Source of the DNA: Sipunculus nudus
Taxonomy: Eukaryota > Annelida > Sipuncula > Golfingiida > Sipunculidae
Assembly (NCBI GenBank): GCA_026874595.1
Contig: CM049320.1
Span: 50,296,714 to 50,360,713, forward strand
DNA length: 64,000 nucleotides
Reading direction: 5' to 3'
Of the stretch, positions 46,793-59,200 are shown in pieces. The notes below the pieces were generated by a model. That model was not told the DNA's origin and searched no databases. It saw only the letters and a list, made by a program, of their open reading frames with translations. The translations under genes and the position numbers were made by a program. Numbering within the stretch: the first letter of the stretch is position 1; each line of letters starts with the position of its first letter.

Positions 46793-49700
46793 GTTTGTTT
46801 TTCTTTCTCCTTATGATGAATAACAGAGAATACCTGGCATATGAGCCATAATATCTCCGTGTAGGTTCCTTTTATCCTAGGAGTCTGAAACGTCGTGAGT
46901 AATTAATGAAACATGAATAAGGCTAAGGTCTGCCATAAATAACATTTAAAAAGCTTTGCGATACTTGTTTTATATAACTTTGTTAGCTAAAATTGATATT
47001 GCCTCACTATGACTTGACTGAGGCCACTTGACTTAATAGAGACCAGTTATCTTTTTTTCTTTTTCTTAAACATACCTTATCCATTACACGAGTGATATTT
47101 TGGGTACTATGTGCACAAAGTGTTCCGGTCCTTTTATCAACAGATAAAGACAGCGTTTATTATATTTCAAATGATAAACGTAAACTTACCTACAGTACAC
47201 TGAATTCTTAGGTTCTTGCCAGGATCTCTGCAATTTATCTCGTTCAAATGAATAAAATGCCCAATATTGGTTAACATGGCTTGAACATAGTAGGCCACTG
47301 TTCCGCGTATTGCGCATGCTCGTGGAATAGGTCTGTTGTCAACGGTGACTAGTAATACGTCATATCTGGAAAGTATATCGAGATTATTATTCTTTCAGTC
47401 TAGAAAACGTAAACGCATCAGGAAAAGCTTAACACATTATTTACTCAACAATTATTTTTTTTCCAGCAGCACTGTTTTACCTATTGTCTGGTATCGTGGC
47501 CTGTGCAGCCCAAGGTACATGGCTATAATTTATAACAGCACCAATTTTGTAATTAATAAAGACGCCTCCTATTTATGGAGATAGAACGTAGTTTTAACGA
47601 GGTCAATTTGAAATATATTCTAATGTTCACCTCCCATTTCGCAACCGAAACATTTCTTATTATATTCTCTATATTGCAAAGGTAATCCAGTGTAATGGAA
47701 ATAAGGAGCCGTGAGCATCTAGAGTGCTTCTATGATAAGAAAACTCACATTAAACTTTGTTGTTACTTTTCTGTATTTGTTAGCTTCAGTTTCCTTTTAT
47801 CAACCTGGTCTTCGGACGGCATTCTTGATATATAATCTGTTGAAAATATTTGTTTGTTTATAACTAGGTTGTATTTATTCACGGACTGGAAAGGAGTACG
47901 CGGGGGCTAAGGACAGAACAAGGAGCGGGAAAGCATGTCAACGCTGGGACCGCAAAGCCTTAATTAAGCAAAATCTCGATGTCGCAAATTTCCCAGATAA
48001 GACTCTGTCTGACGCTGGAAATTATTGCAGGAATCCTGACAATAGCCCGGATGGACCATGGTGTTACACATCGGATCCAAACACGCCCCGTGAATCATGT
48101 GGAATTGGTCCATGTGGTTAGCATTTCTTTCCTATACGTTAAATTTATTTATTTGTTAGTTTAATTGATCGAGAACAGTGGATCCTCGCCTTGCAACCAC
48201 CCAACCCAACAATTAAGACCAATTTCTTGGTCTCGAATATATGATCCAGGTGACTAAAGAATTTCACAAATACGACCACCCCAAAATTACGACCACTTTG
48301 ATCATTCCCGAAGTTGGTCGTAATTGTGGGGTTCAACTGTATTTATATAAAAATGCCAGAAATAAATGGTCCTACATGTTCATTAAAGTAACACACACCA
48401 TATAAAAGATGTAAAAGATACTATTCCCATCCACCAACAATATTTTACAAGATATGTAACTTTACCTTTCACTTTACGGTAAAAGCTTTACCATGACACT
48501 GAATGTTCCAAATTCATTCTCCTCAAGAAATCCGTACTTAAAGTGAGAAAAAATATGGACTGTGAGTGATTCGCATCATTGCCTTAATTGCAGGTTAGGG
48601 CCTTGACTTATTCCTGTACCAAACATACCTGATATTCAGAAGGCTTAATAAAAAACACATTTAATACGTATGGTTAACTTAACTATTCAAAAGACATTTA
48701 TAGAAGACGTTTGGCTATTTTAAATGTAATATTAAACGTGATTTTTTTCCAAGAACAATGTAAACGTAGTTACTTCGGTAAAGATTATATACTGTACATG
48801 TTAATCCAGTAAAAAGCTATAAATAAAAATTTGAAGAATATTAATTAATTTTCTAACTCAGTTTAATATATTTACCTACTTGGAATTCAAGAATAGCTGA
48901 AGACTGAGTTTTGCTGTCTTGCTTAGTTTTTATTTTTCTTACAAAGTAGACATAAATTATCTGCGAAACTTTTTATGTTGTCTATTATTATTTTATACAG
49001 GGAATTATTTGTATCAACATGGAACATGTACCAGTAAATAATAAATAATATTGACCATCAGACAAGGCTAGGTAAATCAAAATATGCATATATCTCAGAA
49101 AATTCGATATCTCAAAATCTTAAATTATTCTGCAATATCAGGTGATGCAACTAAAGTTTATTTTTTTTTTTCAATGGAGCAAGATGGGTTGTAACGTAGT
49201 TTGTATAGTTTGTCACATTTCAAGGTAATTTCATTACAGATTGCAAAACAACACACACTGGCAGGGAGTATATAGGTCACAGAAACTACAATAAGAGGAC
49301 ACGCTGCCAGTACTGGTCCTCAAATGCCCCAAATATTCATAAACATCACGATGCAGGTAAGTTTCCGGACAGGACCTTGGACGAAGCGAAGAACTACTGC
49401 AGGAACCCGGACAATGAAAAGGGACCATGGTGCTACCGGAATATCATTTGGGGCTGGGATTATTGCAGTATACCCGCCTGTGGTAATATGTTTGCTAGTA
49501 AACCTTTTAAATTTAACCTTCATCCAGAGTCATTACGAGGTAGCGTTTCATCGAATGTGTTGGACAGGAGGAACAATAGAGTTGATGACAGTCATTTTTC
49601 ATTAACATCAGAGCTCTGTTAGCTCTGATAGGGTATCCTCTCTTTCTTGACGCCCTGGATTATTTACTAGCTACTGTCAGATCATATATAACTGAAAAAT

Positions 49701-50199
49701 AACCAATCGAACCAAAATCTCCAGCACTTCAAATACGCCATAGGACACACATAAAGAATATGTTTTCTGACTTAATATAATCTGTATATCTGGTTTTATC
49801 AGATTGATGTATAAGATCAAGCTTTATTACATATTATTTATTAATATAATACATCTAATATACCTAATGATTCGTATCGATACATGTCAAGATAAAACAT
49901 AATTTCTATTAAAATAACATCTAGTAGCCGCAGCTTATAAATTTATTAGATACAGTCGAGCCTATCCAATACGACCACCAGAGACTGCTCTCAGGTGGTC
50001 TTATAATAGATATGGTCTGATTAGGCAGGGTCTAAATGAGGAAAGGCACAGACCTAGATGACAAATTTATGAAGAACATACCTATACTTGACCAGTTTTA
50101 TGACTATATTAGCTATTTGTAAAAAGGAAAGTGTCTCTGTTTTGTTGCTTATAAAATAAACCGGCGTACCTTTGAAAAAAATGCTATTTTAAATATTTC

Positions 50200-50251
<52 letters not shown>

Positions 50252-53200
50252 ATATAATTTCTCTTCGTTAACATTGACAAATTATACATGGTTCCATTAT
50301 ACTTAATATAACTATAGATATCAAGCGACTGATATCCAGTGCCCTTAATTGCCAGCTGTCCGCATTTTATAGGTAGTAGTAAAACAGGTTGAACTATAAA
50401 ATGATAGTCCTCGTGAATAAACAACTTTCCCTTACAGTGTGCAGGACTGATGAGGAAGGAACCTCGTACATCGGCGAACTTACACATACAAAGAGTGGCC
50501 TTCCGTGCAGAAGATGGGAATCTCCTGAGTATGGACTGATGGCACACACGAACCGCTGTTGGAACCCCAATCAAGACCCTGACGGTCCCTGGTGCTACAC
50601 AACCGACCCGGATGTCGAAAAGGAGTCATGTGATGTTCCTCGTTGTTGTGAGTATAAACATGATTGAGAGTAAGATTTGGTAAATTTATAGATCTAATTA
50701 TGCCATTTACTGATTTAAGATGAATAAAACGTGCACCTTTTGCAATCCATTGGACATCGAAGTTCATTAAGATTAGGTGTAAAACATTAAACGGGGATGG
50801 TCGTTTCCATTCAGTGTTTAGAAAATGTACACATGTTGCCTTTTTATCATTTTCTCTACCTTTCTTCAGATTGTCATTTTCTTCTTCTTATTATTATTAT
50901 TACATGTTTGAATTCACTGACGAGAAAAGGAATAAAATTGGCGACTCCACACCTTTCGGATTGTTCACGGTTCCAACTTAAACTATCTAAGTTAGAAATT
51001 TGAATTTTTACATGCATGTATCCTTTACCATATAGGAATACACTAATATATTTTGTGGCGACTTCTTTTATTATTTGTAATAATATGCAAACAACGAAAA
51101 TGTGTTTTAAGTATTTGCAACGCATCCGACACCACCATATTTCAAATTTTTACAGAGCTATAGTTCTAACTGAAGTGTTACATAATTTGAACAATTGGGT
51201 ATGAATTGCTCAAGGTCAAAGTCACAGATGAGACCAAAAGGTCATTTTGACCCTATTATCTCCTTAATCACTGAAAATATTATTTTTATGCTTGTCAGTT
51301 AAAAAAGGTACTCCGCTTTGTTTATTATCTGTTTTATTTTAGCATCACCAGTCTTAAAGAAACGTCACTTCCGTTCTTTTCCGGTTGACACTCATCTTCT
51401 AAGCTGTTGATCCAAGAATATTCTTTACAAACTTATACAGATTAATAAAATGTTAGATCAGATGGATTATCCAAAAGTGAGATGGGGGAGGGGAACGGAA
51501 TAGGTGGGTATCCGTGACTGTCATATGATAGTCAAAAGGAGACTAGTTATACTTGAAACTGGACATATGTATTGTTACAGGTGCCCTTTTATTGTTTGCA
51601 GCGGTCTTACGGATGATTGTTTTTTTGTGCATACGGATGTTCCATGTGTTGTTCGCATTTTGTTTGTGTGCCACGCGTAGCTCGTGTTGTGGCGGCCTCG
51701 CCTGGCCGGATGTTGCAAGCTTGGTTTTATCCGCATTGGTTGAACCCTAGATACACAGTTTTCTTTGTTCTGGTATGTTCTTGTAACGTGTGTACTGTGT
51801 TAGATTCTTTAGAATGTTCGAGCAATAGAAGCTTCTCGGCTGGAGGTGAAAAGCTATTAATTGGGAGTTGTGTTTTAGAGCAGAGAGAGAGGTGAGAGAA
51901 TATTCCAGCGGACAGCGGACAGCGTATATATACAGTTTGTGGGACCTATTCCGATAAGTGCGGCAATTATAGATTTTCTTCAGATTGTCTTCTGGATTTT
52001 GTGACGAATCTTATTTGGTCTTCAGTTGGACTGTTATTCTCCGAGAGAATTTGTGTGAACTTTTCATCCGGCTTATACATTTTAAAAGGACTTATCGCTG
52101 TGACAGTGGTGGTATCCAGGTACTGTGCACTTTGTTTATTTTACTGTGTGATTGTATTGATTTGTTGTTATACTGCTGTTATACTGTGTAATTGTATTGA
52201 TTTAGTGTAACGTAATGTTAGGGTTGTTTTAAGAATAAATTATAGTTATTTGTTAACAAAAAGCACTGACTTTCTTTGTTCATTCCTCTAGACATTTCAC
52301 GCTGCCTAGTGTTACAGAATCTGATTTTCTTTATCTCCTTGACAAAATTTATGTTCATCACGCATACGTGATCTGTTGATATTAGGTTCCGTAACAGTAT
52401 ATACTTACGTTACTTCGGATTATGTTATGCTTAAAACTCTTCATATTGAATGACATAAGTAGCTGGCCGATCCAGTGATGACGAGATCAACATTATTCTG
52501 TGTTTACGAAGGCATGAAGGAATTTTTCCCTGTATTATCGGCTTTCTTTTAATTTGTTTTCAGATTTTTCTAAGCAAAAAGATCCAGTGTTCGACCATAA
52601 CCCCAGAGGCAAGTAAAAGCACTTAATTTTCTCATGTGTGATGTTCCTTTCAATATTTATAATTATTGGTTCAACACATGGATATGTTTATTGCGGTAAT
52701 TCATTTAATATGATCAGCCTTTCTTCTTTTTATACTTCATTTAAAAATTTAGAAAATATTTAATGTTAATCAACATTTGTTTGTCATTTTATTTCTCTTT
52801 GTCATGTTATTTTGTTATTGAATGTAAACATGGTTTTCATTACAGAATGCAAGGTCGGTCAGCGCTACAACAGCTACTCAGGAACTGCTACAACAACTGT
52901 ATCAGGAAAAACCTGCCAGAGATGGGATTCTCAAAGGCCTCACGCCCACAGATTCAATAACCCTTCCTTGTTCCCTGACTTGTCTATTGAGGAAGCCGCT
53001 AACTACTGCAGGAATCCGGATAATTCAACGGATGGCCCCTGGTGCTATACAACGGATCCTGGTACACAACGAGAGGCATGTCCTGTCAAACACTGTGGTG
53101 AGTATGTCTATTGTATAACAAAAACGACCTGTTGGTGAAATCGAGTTAATTCATATTGTTACAGGTGTCTGTTTTATTGTGAGCTGTTGACATGTCCTTT

Positions 53201-56200
53201 TTATTGTGCGCTGTTGACATTCTGATTCGTGTTTGGCTCAAGCCCTGGACGTTGCTATGCTACAGCGTTTCTTGTTCCAGCTGGCCGAGTGCGGCCCACG
53301 TGTTAACACAGCGGTCATGCTAGTCTGGAGCTTTCTCACACTTGTGTGAATGTAACTGAAAATTTAAAATGGCCTAAGGAAAATTGGACTATGTTATTAC
53401 AAAGTGTATTGACTGGCATGGCCAGAGAAATCTATACAGAGCTTTCAGTAGAAGCTGCTGCTGACTATGACCAGGTTAAACGGTTAATCCTAAAAGGTTA
53501 CGAGTTAGTTCCGGAGGCTTACCGCCAGAAATTCAGAAATTAGGAAAAGCGCAAAGAACAGACCTACGTCGAATTTGCTAGGACAAAAGAGCAGTTGTTT
53601 GATCGCTGATGTAGTTCTAAAAATGTAATGAAAGATTATGACAATTTGCGCTAGTTGATATTGCTTGAAGAATTTAAGCGCTGCATTAACGCATATGTTA
53701 TAACTTTTCTTGATGAGAAAAGTCCTGAAACACTTGATATTATTGCTCAATTAGCTGATGATCATTCATGAACACAAAATATCCTTTACTTGCAAATCAA
53801 ACTAGTCATTCACAAACAAGAATGTAAATCAGTATGGTCAAAAGAAGTTTAAAGCGCAGTCAGCCAAGACTAGTATTCTTGATAGTTCAGCAAAGTCCAT
53901 TGCTGCACCTCAGTCCACGTCCACTGTGTCTTAGTCCAACAAAGACCAGTCATTTGCAAAGTAAATCTGTAATTACAGCAAGAAGGAAGGTCATCTAATA
54001 TCTCACTGCTGGAAACTTGCGAATAAACCAAATAGGAAACCTGGTTTTGTTCCAAAGTCTATGCATAGCATAGTAAAAGAGCCAAGCTCTTTTCATGTAA
54101 ATAAGGGGTACATCTCCTTTATTGGCTCTAATAAAGAGTTTGATGCTACGGAGGCCAACGTGCCCTCTCACTCCAAAGAAGAATCCGTAGCTTGCGAGGT
54201 ACAAACCTCATTTGATTCCTGTGAGGAATTTACTAAGGCTAGGTCCTGCCAGGAGTATTCTCTTAATAAGGCTAAGTCCTTTTACGACTCTTGCGAGAGT
54301 ATTTCAAATGAGGCTAGGTCCTCTTATGACGAACAGAAGTTTGATTTGTTGAGAAAAATTCCTCTGTTGACTCCCATGAGGAGTTTGATGGAGTTATTTG
54401 AGCCATTCTTAAATGATGGTTTTGTATCACTTTCAAGTGGTTTTTCAGATTCTACCCCTATAAGAAATTTGAGGGACACTGGTTTGAGCCAGACTCTCAT
54501 GTTAGCAAACACTTTGCCATTTCAAATAGGTCTTTTACTGGTACACATGCACTTGCAAATGGTGTGCTTTAAGACAAACACACTTCATTTCCGCATCACA
54601 GTATCCATTTAAAGTCAGATTTTATTTCTGGGAATATTACTCTGGGCATTAGAACTACTTTACCTTTTAAGGGAATTCAGTAGCTGCTAGACAATGATGT
54701 TGCAGGTGACAAAGTACAGCCTGTACAGAAAAGCCGTCACTTGATCAGGACACTGATCCTGAAAGTCAGGAAATTCCTGGTTGGTATCCTTCATGGGTTG
54801 TAACTATATCTATGGCCAAGAAAAACACACATGAGGATAATGGTCCAGATAATAACACTCTGGGAGTCACTAGTGACTTGTCTAATGACTCGCCCGTAAA
54901 GGATGCAGCATTTACAATGTCAGAACCTCTCGCGAAACAGCATAAGGACCCTGATATTTCATGTTTGTTTCCCAGGGCAGTTTCTCTAGATGAACTGTCT
55001 CAGAAATCAGTTTCTATGTTAAAAATGGAGTGCTTATGCGTAAATGGCGACCACCTGATGTATGCGCTGATGATGAGTGGGCCATCAAACATCAAATAGT
55101 AATGCCCAAAAGCTATCGCAATGAAATTCTAAGCATGGCACATGAGGCTTCCTTGTCTGGCCATTTAGGTATAAATAAAACTTATCAGAAAGTTAGTAAA
55201 CACTTGTATTGGCCTAACCCCAGGACAGATGTTGTACAAAATTGTAAATCATGCCATATCGCCGGCGGGCAAACCCAATCAGAATCCCTCTAAAGCCCCA
55301 CTTAGGCCTATTCCTGCTTTCGAGGAACCATTTAGTAGGATTATTGTTGATTGTGTTGGACCACTACCGAAAACAAAATCTGGACATGAATACTTGCTGA
55401 CAATTATGTGCGCATCTACCAGGTTCCCTGTGGAATTATAATTGCGCAAAATTAATGCCAAAAGTGTTGTCAAGGCTCTGACCAATTTTTGTTGCCATTT
55501 TTGGATTACCAAAATCCGTCCAGTCTTACCTATGTCTGGTTTACTCCAGCAAGTTATGCTTGAGCTAAGTATAAAACAGTACAGCTCTTCGCCATACCAT
55601 CCTGAAAGTCAGGGCGCCCTCGAGCATTTAAACCAGACAATAAACAACATGATTAGGACCTATTGCTGTGATACACAGAAAGACTGGGATGAAGGAATCC
55701 AACTATTGCTGTTTGCTGTCAGAGAGTCCTTTCAAGAGTCCTTGGGTTTCATCAGTCCTTTTGAACTAGTTTTTGGGCACTCAGTTCGCGGTCCATTAAA
55801 ACTGCTTGAAGAAAAAAATCTTGTGTGAAAATCCTGATTCTCTTAGTTTATTGCAGTAAGTCTCAGACTTTCACACTAAACTACACAATGCTTGTGAAAT
55901 TGCAAAGTCTAATCTAAAATCTGCACAAAGTAAAATGAAAACAAAGTATGACAAGCACGTCATGACAAGGACTTTTGAGCCTGGTGAAAAGGTCCTTGCC
56001 TTACTACCCATTCCTGGCAGACCTCTTCACGCTAGGTATTTTGGTCCTAACATTGTTGACAAGAAAGTCAGTGATTTAAATTACATCCTGTTAACACCAG
56101 ATGGGCGTAAGAAAAAATCTACTGTGCCATTTTAACATGTTGAAAACATATTATGACATAAATAGCACATCAGATGTTGTACATAATGTTACTGCTCTTA

Positions 56201-59200
56201 ATTGTGTAAATACTGACCCTGACCCTGTTAAGTAGATGCTGAGTGCAAGTGTGATATAGACATTCAGTGTGGAACAGTACCACTAAAAAACTCAGACGTG
56301 CTTAACAACCTGGATGCCAAACTGTCACACATTACCCCTCAACAACATGAAGACCTCCAGAACCTGCTGCCGAATCAGGAACATTTGTTTAGGGACATTC
56401 CAACGCGAACTAACATATTTTACCATGACGTCGATGATGGCAAGGCAAGCGCAGTCAAGCAGCATCCATATAGACTAAATCATGAAAAGCAAACGTATCT
56501 ACAAGATGAGGTTCAATATTTCTGGACAATGATTTTATTGAACCTAGTAACAGTAGCTGGAGTTCACCGTGTATTCTGGTGCCGAAACCTGAAGGAAGTT
56601 ACGGGATGTGCACAGATTATCGAAAACTGAACTCTGTTACCAAGACTGACACGTTCTCGATTCCCAGGATCGATGATTGTATTGATAGAGTCGGTAGCTT
56701 CAGATATGTTTCTAAGTTTGACTTGCTAAAATGATTCTTGCTAGTTCCGCTGACAGAACGAGCGAAAGAAGTGTCCGCATTTGTGACGCCGCATGGACTG
56801 TACCAGTATAAAATTATGCCGTTTGGCATGAATAACTCTCCAGCAACGTTCCAGCGACAGATCCATATGGTTGTCAAGGACATTCCGATCTGCGACGCAT
56901 ATTTTGATGACCTTATCATGTACAGTGATACCTGGGAGGAACATCTGCAAATTCTCCGTGACCTCTTAGCGAAGCACGTCTGATCATCAACAAAGTAATA
57001 TCTGAGTTTTCTCATGCACAAGTTATATTTTAAGTCATATTGTAGGGCAGGGTCAAGTAAAACCTGTTGATGCTAAAATAAGTGCTATTTCTGCATTTAA
57101 AAAAGAACCAGAAAACGAAAAGCAAATAATGCGTTTTCTTGGTAAAGTTGGAAATTTGGAAGTTTTGTCCAAATTTTTCTGCTTTAGCTGAACCTTTGAC
57201 TAATTTGTTAAAGTAAAAACAAAAGTTTGTAGGGAATGTTCAGTGTGAAAATGCATTTCAGAATATGAGAGTAATTCTGCAAGGTTCACCATTTGTAGGA
57301 GCTCCAGACCTTTCTGTACCTTTGAAGTTAGCTGTAGATGCTAATGTTACTGCTGCTGGTGCTGGTTTGTTACAAGAAGGTAGTGATGGCATAGATCATC
57401 CAATTTGTTATTTTTAAAGAAAGTTTAATGCAAACCAGAAAAACTACTCTACTATTGAAAAAGAATGTTTGGCTTTGATTTTGGCATTGCAACATTTTGA
57501 AGTTTATGTTACTTCATCATTCAAGCCTATCATTGTCTTCAGTGATCACAAGCCCCTCATGTTTATAAACAAGTTGAAGTGTAAAAATCAAAGATTGTCG
57601 AGATGGAGTTTGTTTTGCCAGGATTACAATCTTGAAATCAGACACATTAAAGGGAAAGACAATGTACTTGCTGATAGCTTATGGAGATGTTTATGAAATG
57701 TTGTAAACGAGATGTGTATGTAATGTTGTAAATAAGACGTTTTTGGAATGTTGTAATAATTTAGTGATTGTGATCGCAAAAAATAAGTTTTTCTTTGAGA
57801 AAACTTTCTTTTTTCTTACAGTAGGGGGAGTGTTACAGATGTCTGTAGCATGTGTTGTTGACACTTGGTTCATGGGGCGCAAACATAGCTCGTTGCTATG
57901 GCATCATCGCCTTACTGAGTTCTCGCCCATGTGTGAACCCTGGCATGTAAAGACACAGCGGTTGTCTCGGATATTCTGGACTGTTCGCGCTTTGTGAGCG
58001 CGTGTCTTGTTTTGTTCTTTGGGCGCGTATGTATTGTTGGGTTCTTTGGATTGTTCGTAAAATAGAAGTATGTAGGCTTTGGGGTGAGAAGCAATAAATA
58101 AGGGGCTGTGTTTAGAACCAAGGAGGAGGAGAGAGAAAAAATTCCAGCGGACACGGAAGAGTGTGAGTCAGTTTTGGACCTATCCGATAATTGCAGTAGT
58201 GTCAGGGATGCAGATTTAGTGGGACTGTCTCCAATTTGCCTTCGGGATTATAACAAGAGCTTTTTTTGGACCATTTGAACTCTTAACATGGATTATGTTT
58301 TAAAGGACATGTTCAGCTGTGACAGTGGTGGTATCTAGAATCAAAGCCTTGGACCCGGACATTGAGGTACTGTACACTTTATATATTATACTGTATAATT
58401 GTATTGATTTATTGTTATACTGTTGTTATACTGTGTAATTGTATTGATTTAGTGTATTTTAATGTTAGGGCTGTTTTAAGAATAAATTATAATTATTTGT
58501 TAACAAAAAACACTGACTTCTTTATTTATTACCCTAGACATTTCACGCTGCCTAGTGTTACAGAATATAATTTTTATTTATCTCCGTAACAAAATTTACG
58601 TTCGTCACGACTTCTTGATCTGTTGATATTAGGTATTGTAACACTCTAAAAATGTAAAGACTCATAGGGAATCTAAAGCATCATGATGTACGAATAGCAG
58701 ATGTACAATGTGTAGGTCGGACAAACCCAAATCTTATCACAACATCCTGTCATGGGGTACCTGTAGTACATGTCGTGGAGCCCATGCCCATGTCATAGAA
58801 AGTTTTCCTGTATTATTTCATTTTTCATCGGCTGCAGGGGAAATTAAATAAATAAAACACATGCGACATCTGACCTGTAACATTTGTTTATATGTTTATA
58901 TTAAAGCGGGTCTCCTGCTAAGCGGAAGCAGGTTAGATAGCTATCTATCATTTGGATAGTTTAGTATAACAGTTAGCGTCCCCTTTAATATATTTATTTT
59001 GCGGGTACAATTATACCGTCAGCTTCATTGTTATAACATATATTAAATACAGTTATAGTGTTTGTGAAAGGTTATTTGACTCATCAGGTCTGCTCAGTTA
59101 GTGATGCAATTGCGGTCTACACAAGGTGCTTAAATTGATAAAATTACGAAAACGGCCATTATTACGGTCTTTTGTCCCCAAATGTATACATTTTTGAATG

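Larger units (their letters stand above)
53157..58643 (+). mobile_element. Decayed Ty3/gypsy LTR retrotransposon with integrase before RT (Gmr1-like)
   Basis: A 5.5 kb element in the sense orientation inside the intron between kringles 4 and 5. Order: truncated 5' LTR, gag, aspartic protease (DTG), integrase (zinc-binding, core, GPY/F-like C-terminus), reverse transcriptase, RNase H, polypurine tract GTAGGGGGAG, 3' LTR. RNase H is followed directly by the polypurine tract, so integrase truly lies upstream of RT, unlike ordinary Ty3/gypsy. Many stops and frameshifts make it inactive. No matching target duplication is visible (ATAT left, CTCT right). Confidence 0.88.

Noticed and set aside
50149-50574. 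141-codon minus-strand frame
   Set aside because: Runs antisense through kringle 3 and a TA microsatellite.
51617-51895. 92-codon Cys-rich frame in the solo LTR
   Set aside because: It lies wholly inside LTR sequence that aligns with the noncoding 3' LTR downstream.
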